Source: Rhabdophis nuchalis
Taxonomy: Eukaryota > Chordata > Lepidosauria > Squamata > Natricidae
DNA length: 64,000 nucleotides
Reading direction: 5' to 3'
NCBI GenBank assembly: GCA_039707465.1
Contig: CM077643.1
Span: forward strand, 320,049,919 to 320,113,918
In this document: in pieces, positions 56,190 through 64,000 of the stretch
Layout of the letters: every line of letters starts with the position of its first letter
Position numbering within the stretch: position 1 is the first letter of the stretch
Notes under the pieces: generated by a model
Database searches by the model: none
What the model was told of the DNA's origin: nothing
Seen by the model: the letters and a program-made list of their open reading frames with translations, nothing else
Program-made: the position numbers and the translations under genes

Positions 56190-56945
56190 AAGGGGGGGGG
56201 GGTGTCAACCTATTTTCCAAAGCACCAGAAGGTAAGACAAGAAACAATGGATGAAAACTAATCAAGGAGAGAGAGCCAACCTAATACTAAGGAGAAATTT
56301 CCTGACAATCAGAATTTTTTTTATTTTATTTTTTTATTTTATTAAATTTATACCCCACCCTTCTCCAAAAGAACCCAGGGCGGCGCACAGGAATTTAAAA
56401 ATACATACAAAATCGAATAAAAAATTTAAGAAACTTATTTAATATCCATCCTGCGCTAAAACCAAATTAAAATCCCCAAAATTTAAAAACTATCTAAAAT
56501 AGTCATAGCGGAGGTTACGCTAGGCCGGCTAGATGAAAGAAATGTATCTTTAGACACTGGCGGAAGAGGCGGAGGTCGGAGATGGTGCGAAGTTCAGGGG
56601 GTAGGTCGTTCCAAAGGGCAGGGCCCGCCACAGAGAAGGCCCTTCCCCTGGGTGTCACCAGGCGGCATTGTCCAGCCGACGGCACCCTGAGAAGGCCTTC
56701 TCTGTGGGAGCGGATCAGTCGAAGGGATGTATGGGGCAGGAGACGGTCTCGCATGTAATTAGGTCCCAAGCCATGGAGCGCTTTAAAGATGGTCGTCAAA
56801 ACCTTGAATTAATCAGTGGAATGGTTTGCCCCCAGAAGTTGTGGAGCCTCCAATACTGGAGGTTTTTAAGAAGAAATTGGACAACCATTTTTCAGAAATG
56901 GCATAGAGCTTCTTGCTTGAGAAGCAGGGATGGACTAGAATGTTA
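56190..56945 (+). mobile_element. CR1 LINE 3' fragment split by an L2-like LINE
   Basis: Left part (56200-56312) holds 'tattttccaaagcaccagaa' and 'aaggagaaatttcctgacaa'. It resumes at about 56806 with 'ttaatcagtggaatggtttg' and runs to about 56945. Joined, this is the CR1 ORF2 end, collinear with 43325-43631. The interruption is the L2-like tail below. Confidence 0.85.
56315..56805 (-). mobile_element. L2-like LINE 3' end inside CR1
   Basis: Reverse-oriented: TTTTATT-rich start, 'cccagggcggcgcacaggaa', then the C-terminal ORF2 codons. The minus-strand frame 56515-56799 reads IFKALHGLGPNYMRDRLLPH, the RSHREGLLRVPSAGQC block and GRAFSVAGPALWNDLPPELR, ending FFHLAGLA, without interruption over 94 codons. 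No RT core is present. Confidence 0.92.
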
Positions 56946-56949
56946 TTTC

Positions 56950-57670
56950 TGTGATTCTGATTGTACAGTAGTTCCAGCAAATATTTGAAACCCACAAGCA
57001 AATTCACACATGCAGCCAGAAACATAAGCACCTTAGCAGCACGATTCATGAAAACATAGTAAGTTACTAGTAGACCACCATAAAAATAAACAAAAGGAAA
57101 GTGTTAAAATATAGAAAGAATTAAAGATTTATTCCATAGAAGCAACCCCAAGGAAGGAAGGAAGGCTGCTTAATTTGCTCAGCATGAACCAGCAAAGGTG
57201 TGAATTTGACAGCTAAGGTGGTTTTCCCATTCCCTGAGAGGAAAAAGAATAATATCATCTCCAGTAATGGATTTAAGGCCAGAGAGTGTGGATCCAAAAT
57301 CTTTTTGTAAAGCTTTTCTTTTTTTAATATACATGAACCGTGAGGGGAGCATTCATTTGGATACAAGTAGTAATAGTAGTATTAATAATATTTGTTACTT
57401 AAATCATACTAATGTAATTGTAATGTTATTATACATATAATATAGGCCATATCATTAAAACATACATAGTCTCAACATCTTTCAACATCTAGCTATTACT
57501 TTTAGTATATTATATAAAAATATATAATATATTTCTTGTTTCTGCCTCTGTTCTAGCTCCTAGTAAATCCAATCTTGTGTTATAAAACATTTCCTCAATT
57601 AACTTGCCTGTTTTAATATTTCAATTCTTATTCTTTTTTTGACTTGCCTCCCAAATTCCTCCCTTGGACT
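56950..57670. other. Unannotated AT-rich DNA
   Basis: No recognised gene or repeat. Confidence 0.45.
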
Positions 57671-57918
57671 TTTATCTCTATCTACAACTTTCTTTTTTTT
57701 TCCAAAAGAATTTTATTGGTTTTACAAATTATAATAAGGGAAAAGGGTATATAGGGTTTACAATATATATTTTAGAGCTTCCATGTCAGAAATGGTGGTT
57801 ACATCCGGGTCTTCATACAACATATTGTTAAGTAAATGGTGGTAAGATATATATATATATCACATTTTAAAATTCGTACATTCAATCTTTAGTTTTACAT
57901 TAACATCCGTTTCAGGAA

Positions 57919-58160
57919 TTACAGTAATTCAAAGTTAATTATTTTTGAGATCTGAGTCTCTTTGCTATTATGTCTTCTTCCTCCCTCCCCCCCCCCCCGA
58001 GGGCAGGGCCATGGCTCCTCCCGTTCCTTCTTCTTCGTCTCCCAGGATTGAGGAGTTTTTGAGAAAGGCCTCTGCCTCCCCTGTTGTTTTAATTCTAATC
58101 CTGCCTCCATCCCAGAATACCAACATTCCTTCAGGCATTAACCATTTGAACCAGATTCCG
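57919..58160 (-). pseudogene. Out-of-frame C-terminus of the L1 ORF1p
   Basis: The last ORF1 codons (WFKWL, PEGMLVFWDGG-type, SSILGDEEE-type) lie here in a frame shifted from the main ORF. A G/C homopolymer run (57986-57998 on the plus strand) may add a second shift. The final residues SKETQISKIINFELL correspond to SKEAQIAKIICY in the 49.2-kb copy, so the ORF1 end is shared. Confidence 0.75.
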
Positions 58161-58163
58161 TTT

Positions 58164-58712
58164 TTATATAATTTTTTTTGACAAGAAGGAATACTTCCTT
58201 CTCGCTTCTCTGATTTTTTTTGGAATCTGCTTCAATATGGAAATGTCTTTTTGCTCATACTTCAAAGGCCTCTCTCGTTGCGCCCTCAGTATCTCGTCCC
58301 ATGTGGACCTTCTTAAAAATTTAATATGAATCTCTCTGGGTACTTCATTTATTCTAGCATATGCTGAGTTAATTCTATAAATTAAATCTATTTCCCCCAA
58401 AAGGTATTCTTTATTTTTTTTAATGTAATCTGCTAAAATCTCACTCATCAAATCTCTGAGATCTCCCCCCTCTCTCTCAGGGATATTCTGAAACCTAAGG
58501 AAGAAAGACATTCTTTCAAATTCAAACTTAGACATATGTCCAGAAAATTCTGCAGTTTCTTTTTGCAGTTCCTTTATCTCTCCTTTCATCTCGGCTGCCC
58601 CCTCCTTCAACTCTCCAATCTTCTGTTCGTTAGTTGTTGTAGTTCTTTGTGTCTCCAGCAATTCTATTCTTAGGTTCATAAGGTCTTTCCGCATTTCTTG
58701 TATTTCTTTCAT
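58164..58712 (-). CDS. L1 ORF1p-like RNA-binding protein (182-codon open frame)
   Basis: ORF1p trimerises through a coiled coil and binds L1 RNA as a chaperone (family knowledge). Visible here: charged heptad-like helix, residues about 1-65 (EIQEMRKDLMNLRIELLE, then KIGELKEGAAEMKGEIKELQ); RRM from about 68 (FFLRFQNIPE, then INEVPREIHIKF at 121-132); C-terminal domain (EILRAQRERPL, ISILKQIPKKIREARRKYSFL). Upstream in the same frame, conserved-looking codons continue to about 58900 but are broken by one stop just before this Met, so the native start is probably further 5'. The frame ends early at 58164 in an A8 run. The conserved WFKWL.PEGMLVFW-type block follows in another frame to 57919, suggesting a one-base slip. 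As it stands the copy is probably defective. Confidence 0.85.
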   Translation of the reverse strand: MKEIQEMRKDLMNLRIELLETQRTTTTNEQKIGELKEGAAEMKGEIKELQKETAEFSGHMSKFEFERMSFFLRFQNIPEREGGDLRDLMSEILADYIKKNKEYLLGEIDLIYRINSAYARINEVPREIHIKFLRRSTWDEILRAQRERPLKYEQKDISILKQIPKKIREARRKYSFLSKKII

Positions 58713-59750
58713 TATATCATGGAGCGTTGGTTCTTAAATATCTTCTCCTGCTGCCTCTTTCTGTAACATTGTGGTAATTTTCCCTTGCTGTAAAACCAGG
58801 CTAGCTCTGGCTGAAGATGGAGCAGAAAAGGACTTTGCAGCTGGTGGCTTTTTTGGAGGCAGTTGTAATTTTGAGGTTTTGCAGTAAAAATGGCGTCAAG
58901 GAGCAAGCAGCCAGTGAAATCTGAGATGTCGGGAATAGACTAAGTCAATGTTTTAATCTTGTTTTTTTATAATGTCCAGAGAGCTAATTGTCCTGTAAAT
59001 CCGTAATAAAAAGAAAGAAAGGACCACGTATTGGGAAGGACACCAAGGGCTTCTTGAGAAGGCTTTAAAAATAAATTTTTCCTTGATTTTTAACAAAATG
59101 TAACCATGAGTCAGTAAAAGTTTTCCGCTAGGAACAAAGAGAGTGCCATTTTCCCGCCTCAACACAAGAAAGGAGAAAAAAATAAAAGTTCCATTTTTTA
59201 ACGAGGTCCAGATACAATGTTGCTAGCTGCAATTCAATAGCTGAAACACAGTTTCTTTTAGATGGTATAGGAACGGATAGTATTAATCCTCACTCTCCTA
59301 CGTCTGGAGAGCATTTTAAGCAGCCGCTTTTTACAAGGGGGGGGTTTCTACAGTTAAATTCCCCCTCTATTTTTCTTTCTGCAGAAGATTGAATGAATAA
59401 TAAATCCAAAACTCACAGTCCGCACTTTTTTAAAAGGAAGTCCCCAGTGTACTCCTCCAAGTCCGGCATTTCAGCCCGTCTCCTTTATTTCTGCATTTTC
59501 CAGCTGGCGTTGGCGAGGAGGATCCCCCCCCCCCCCGCTTTCAGCTCTTCGGCTCCTAGAGCAAAGCGGGAAAAAGCACCCAGCCGATCGCCATCGATAC
59601 GGGGGCCTCCACAGCCGCTCGTGTGGCAGAGAGTTAACTCAAACTCTCTGAGCCCCCCGGGGGGGCTAGCTAAAGTAGCAAGTGGCAGATGCGCCCGAAA
59701 AAGCGTCTGTTGCCGTCGGAAGCCGGAAGTCGAATCTATCTACAACTTTC

Positions 59751-61030
59751 ATGTTTAACCTAAGTATTTCTTCCATCTCTAAAGCTTAAGCAAACTTTTC
59801 AAAGAGTTTCCTTTTCAGAATTTATTTTCTTTAGGATAGGTTTTAGGTTAAAAAAAAAAAGAATCACCTCACCCAGTTCCAGTCACTGTTCATCCACACT
59901 GCACCAGCACATTCTTTATTACTTCAGCTGCCCCAGCTTCATGGCAGCCATTATGGCTGCCTCTCTTCTTCATCGTCAGATGAGAGGGAATTAGCCCTGG
60001 GTCCAGCAGGAGAGCTGCTGCTCTCCATGACCTTCAGGGAACCCCTCCACTCTTTGTCACCCTAACAGGGCTACTTTAGCCACTTATAGGGCCCTCCAAC
60101 AAAGGGATTTGGTGCGAGTTCACAATAGCGCTATAATGTCAATCGGAAGTCTCCGGATCCAAAGTCTCCTCAATCCACATCCACCATGTCAACTTTGGTG
60201 AGATTTCCACTGTATAACCTGATTGTAGCCAGCTCCATAGAGAAAAGGACATCTTATTTCTCTCAAATACCAAAGAATTATTAGTTGGGGAATAAGACCT
60301 TTAAATTCAGCCTTTTCAAATATAGGAGTTTTGTTGCTCCATTTGAGGATAAAGAAAAAAGACATGATTATTTTAGATAACAAAAAAAATGAGCAGTTAA
60401 TACTTATTAAGACCATATAATTATTTAAACTGCAAGCTAGTGAGCCATACCAGGCCCTTTAGCTGCCAAAGATATTTAAACCAAAGAAACATAAAATTGA
60501 TCTATCGTTGCTTCAGTGGTGATATTTGGTATCTTCTCACACAGCTGGTTTCACGGCAAGAAAATGCTTAAGCAAGATGCTGTTAATTGACTGGCATAAA
60601 TTATGCTGACTCGGCAAAGAGATGATGCAAGGTTCATGTATTTTCTAGGCTTTCTACTAATCAGAAAGTTCAGCCAGTTTTACTGAATTTTTGTTTCCAG
60701 AATTTGTTCTTCTAAAAAAACCTGTATTATCCAAAAAAAATTAACAAATATCAGATTATTTTGCAAAAGGATTTCTTTTATATCTTCCAAGATTTCTCAG
60801 TGACCCTAATTCTGACAACTTACAGAAATTACTTTCTCCCACATTTTCTTCTTACTATTTTCTATTTTATTCTACCCCCCCCCCCAAGTTACTTTCATTT
60901 CCACATCAGGTTGCTACTATGTTGAAATTTCTTGCTGCTTTGATTGGCACAGAAATAGGCTTCTTTTTACCCCCCCCCCTTTAATGGTACTTTTGAATGT
61001 TCTTGTTTTAAAGTAATATGGTGGGGAAAT
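59751..61030. other. Unannotated DNA
   Basis: No gene recognised. Poly-C runs near 60875-60887 and 60971-60980. The GC-richer piece 59890-60110 may be an old repeat. Confidence 0.4.
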
Positions 61031-61039
61031 TGTGGTTGC

Positions 61040-62250
61040 GCTTCTATTTACTGTTCTGCAACATCCATGCTTTGGTCCTCCTACACGGGTCCATAGCACT
61101 TCTCCAGATAGAGCTGGTACACAACTTGGCAGTTCTCCTGCACTCACAGCTTCTGCTCTAGGAGCAACTGGAAATCATGGCTTGGGGTCTTTGGGGGTCA
61201 ATCATACCCAAGTGGATCTTGTATGCCAATTGCACCAATTCCTGAATCAGAAGGTCTTATTCACAGTCACTCACACCTTGGTCATTTCCTGACTGGACTA
61301 ATGTGGATCACTTTGCATGGGGCAGACCCCGAGGGCCATTTAGAAATTACAATTGGACAAGAACTTAAAGAGTGCTAGGCACGCCTCAGTTTTCCCATGT
61401 TGCACTGCTGCTGTGCAAACTACACTGCCTCCCAGTTTCTTTCTCAACATACTTCTGGGTGCTAGTGATTATGTTTAAAGCCCTACATGCCACATGGCCA
61501 TGTAATTTGTGGGGTTAGTTCCAGTGATGGGCTGCTACAGGTTTCCCAGGGTACTGGAGAACCCATAGCTAACATTATGGCCAGTTCGGAGAACCTCCAA
61601 TGCCATGGCTTGCCCTTCTAACCATGCCCCGCTCCTCCCACCCCACCACACCACACCCCTCCCAGGAGTCTCCACGCCCATTTTGGATGTGAAGCAAGTG
61701 CAGAGCCCGCATGGAGGCTTAGGGAGGGGAAAAAACTGGGCCTCCTGGAAGGCCTCCAGAGCCCAGAGGAGGCAGTTTTCACTCTCCCAGAGGCTCAAGG
61801 AAAGGTTCTGGAGCCTGGGTAAAGTGAAAATGACACACACACCCCTGCCATGGTGCAGGAGGCCAATTAGGCTACACTCACCATGGCCACCCACCCAGTA
61901 ACTGGGCAGAGAACCTGTTGCTGAAATTTTTGAATCCTGCCCCTGGTTAGTTCTCTCTGTGGATATCTGTCTATTCCACTAGACTAGATAGGGTAGGCAC
62001 ATTCTAGATCCCATCCTTTTAGAATTCCCATCTAGTGGGATTTTGGAAGTATGACTTGTCTATAGCAGCTTCTTCCCTAGGAAACACCTTTCCCCATGGG
62101 ATCTGGTAGTCCTTCAAACCTTTTGGCCTTTCAGAAAGCCAATACAAAACTAGCTTTTCCCTCAGTTAAGTCAGATGTTAGGATATGGTAAAATTGGGCT
62201 CAAAGGATTGTATGGATTAATGGCTGGAGATGGTGGATAAGTAGCCTGCA
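61040..62250 (+). mobile_element. Old L2-like LINE, C-terminal half, with hAT insertion
   Basis: Decayed codons match the L2-like protein: 'cagttctcctgcactcacag' (NLGVLL-like region), 'cacagtcactcacaccttgg' (VTHTLV), 'tcccatgttgcactgctgct' (HVTPLL), 'aactacactgcctcccagtt' (ELHWLPV), 'aaagccctacatgcc' (KALHG). It continues after the hAT insertion at 61946 with the WN.LP-like region 'cctaggaaacacctttcccc'. Many indels; much older than the 18.7-23.2 kb copy. Confidence 0.75.
61522..61945. mobile_element. hAT element, 424 bp, inside LINE
   Basis: Left end CAGTGATGGGCTGC, right end GAATCCTGCCCCTG. Both flanks are GTTAGTTC (61514-61521, 61946-61953), a perfect 8-bp duplication taken from the host LINE. 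GC-rich interior; open frames on both strands are chance. Confidence 0.93.
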
Positions 62251-62259
62251 TCTCTTGGT

Positions 62260-63080
62260 TTCCTTTATGTTCTTATTTTTAAGAGTCACCTTCTTATTGT
62301 TGTGTTTTGCAAAACATCCATTAGCATAAATCTCTTTAAATCAATCAGTCAATCCTTTGTTGTTCCCCACCCTCACCCCATTTGGAAAAGCACCTCGGTA
62401 GAAGTTCTTGATGAGCTCTTGGGATTCTGTAAGAAATGTGAGAAAGTGTAAATCATGAGAGAGATGATTAAAAAATAAAATATAGGACACTCACATCCAC
62501 TTTTCACTAGTGACAATTAATATATTCTGAAGAACTGATAGAAATTCCCTTTGGGTGATTATTTCAGTTTGCTACCTTGCAATCAATGAAAAGTTATTTG
62601 TATTTGATTTACAGAGATAAATACTTTGCATCACATCTTTAGTAGGCACCTTTTCAAGTCTCCCTTTTTATCTAGGCTCTTGAAATAAAATGTCATTTCT
62701 TTATGCCAGAACCTCATATAGATCCAATGGTTTTCGATACTTGCCTATGTAGAATTTACTTTTATCAATAAGCACTTTGTCTCAAGCAGTTTTCCTTTTA
62801 CAGTTTATCCTAAAGCATGGGAAATACTATAAATCCCCTCAAAATCATAATTTTATATTTTTTTCTGCCATTATTACATTTATAAATAATTCAAGGCAGT
62901 GAGCATACTTTATACTCCTTCCTCAACCATAAGAGCATAAGATGTTACTTCAAGCTCAGAAACAGTTATTAAAATATATTGCAGCATTATTCAACATTTT
63001 CAGGAAGGTGAAGCTCTGATTTTCACTATCAACCCAATATAACTTAATATTTTATATTTAAATATAACAAACATATTTCA
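62260..63080. other. Unannotated AT-rich DNA
   Basis: No recognised gene or repeat. Confidence 0.45.
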
Positions 63081-63090
63081 CTATGTAGAG

Positions 63091-63443
63091 CAGGGGTCCC
63101 CAACCTTTTTGGCACCAGGGACCGGTTTCATATTAAAAAAATTCCGTGGACCGGTGGCCATGGGTCGGCCGGCATAGAGAGGGAGTGGGGGGAGTGGGAA
63201 CAGGCATTGCATGCAGACGCAGGGGTGGTGAGTCGGCTCATTCGCCCCTCTTGGGCCCCCAACGGCGCAAGTGGCTGCGCCTGCGCTCACCAGCCCCCGG
63301 TGTGTACTCTGCCTAGGGGGCTGCCCCCTCCTCCCTCCTCTTCCTCTCCGGCCCTTTCTAAGAGTTATGCCGCTCACTGCGGCCCAGTTCCTATCAAGCC
63401 ACGGACCGGCACCAGTCCGCAGCCCGGGGGTTGGTGACCCCTG
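63091..63443. mobile_element. GC-rich hAT element, 353 bp
   Basis: Ends CAGGGGTCCCCAACC and GGTTGGTGACCCCTG; both flanks ATGTAGAG (63083-63090, 63444-63451), a perfect 8-bp duplication. Reverse-oriented sibling of 30550-30905, sharing 'ggaccggtttcatatt' and 'gccgctcactgcgg'-type blocks. Non-coding. Confidence 0.95.
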
Positions 63444-63451
63444 ATGTAGAG

Positions 63452-64000
63452 GATGTTTTGATCTGCTTAATTTTTGAAAGCAGCATGCCAATACTGAAAT
63501 TTTCAAAACTCTTTAATTTTTTTTAAAAAAAAGTAGGAAAGAAACTTGGAAAGCTTTAAGAACTTGGAGAAGTTTTGGCCTAAGGGAATGACTTTAATAT
63601 GGAAACTGGTGCTACATTGATGCATACATAATTTAATATATTAAAAGGAGCACAATCTTCAACAGACAAGCAGCACCTTATTTTAGAACCTAAGGGCCTC
63701 TCAAATGTATGAAGAAAATGATACCCTTAGTTCATGTATTTTGTCAGATTTTACATATTAGTTCTTTTGTAAACCTAAAATTTATTTTAGGTTAATTTTA
63801 TAAATAAATTCTGAAGAACTTCTTCCCTCCCTCCCTCTCTCCCTCCCTTCCTCTTTCATCCATTCATTCCTCCATTTAGTCATCCTAGATGTGCTCTCTA
63901 ATTTCTTCAAGGATTCTTAGATTATCAAAATTCCTATTTTTGTAGTTTTTTGTTTAAGTAGTAGTACTGATTTTTTATGTCAAAGCAACAGCTTTAGCAT
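63452..64000. other. Unannotated DNA
   Basis: AT-rich, with a CCCT/CTTC-rich patch near 63822-63865. No gene recognised. Confidence 0.45.

Larger units (their letters stand above)
57693..59734 (-). mobile_element. Full-length ORF1-only L1 element (HAL1-like), 2.04 kb
   Basis: Both flanks carry TCTATCTACAACTTTC (57677-57692, 59735-59750), a perfect 16-bp target duplication that fixes both ends. On the minus strand the order is: GC-rich 5' end ('gacttccggcttccgacggc'), a leader of about 830 bp, ORF1 (from about 58900 to 57919), a 3' UTR ('gaagacccggatgtaaccac', 'gtaaaaccaataaaattctt') and a poly-A tail (poly-T at 57693-57701). There is no ORF2, endonuclease or RT. Mobilisation in trans by an autonomous L1 is inferred from the target duplication and poly-A. 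Confidence 0.93.

Overview
This window is vertebrate nuclear DNA, almost certainly from a squamate reptile and most likely a snake. The evidence is the repeat set: Sauria SINEs (tRNA-like head, BovB-type tail), a BovB/RTE LINE fragment, CR1 and young L2-like LINEs, an L1 lineage, many hAT and mariner-like MITEs, and a long GATA tetranucleotide array. Species cannot be fixed from the sequence. I recognise no host protein-coding exon, tRNA or rRNA gene. The window reads as intergenic or deep-intronic DNA that acts as a landing pad for transposons.

Layout. 0-10 kb: old Sauria SINE copies, a probable solo LTR (3045-3419), a LINE 3' tail, a 525-bp hAT element, a 516-bp mariner-like MITE with a perfect TA duplication, and a mariner-like element split by a hAT element. 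10-18 kb: a small hAT MITE, a CR1 copy split by an L2-like LINE (12.0-13.6 kb), microsatellites, and two more CR1 pieces. 18.7-23.2 kb: an apparently full-length L2-like LINE with a GC-rich leader and an uninterrupted endonuclease-reverse transcriptase ORF of up to 1086 codons. 23-31 kb: a BovB fragment, L2-like tails, an internally deleted L2-like copy (29.15-30.1 kb) and several hAT MITEs. 31-45 kb: simple repeats, Sauria SINEs, a 27-bp perfect inverted repeat, many hAT MITEs, and a three-layer nest (CR1 > hAT > hAT) at 42.4-43.6 kb. 45-56 kb: mariner-like MITEs and a truncated ORF1-only L1 insertion. 56-64 kb: CR1 split by an L2-like tail, a 2.04-kb ORF1-only L1 element with a 16-bp target duplication, a decayed L2-like LINE carrying a hAT insertion, and a second copy of the 30.5-kb hAT family.

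How the parts relate. The intact L2-like ORF resembles the proteins that would have mobilised the truncated L2 copies here. BovB-type machinery is the accepted partner of Sauria SINEs. The hAT and mariner-like MITEs encode no transposase and must have been moved in trans. The most unusual item is the L1 family that carries ORF1 and a 3' UTR but no ORF2. Two independent insertions, each with its own 15-16 bp target duplication, share the same ORF1-to-3'UTR structure. This points to a self-propagating, HAL1-like ('half-L1') non-autonomous lineage in this reptile.
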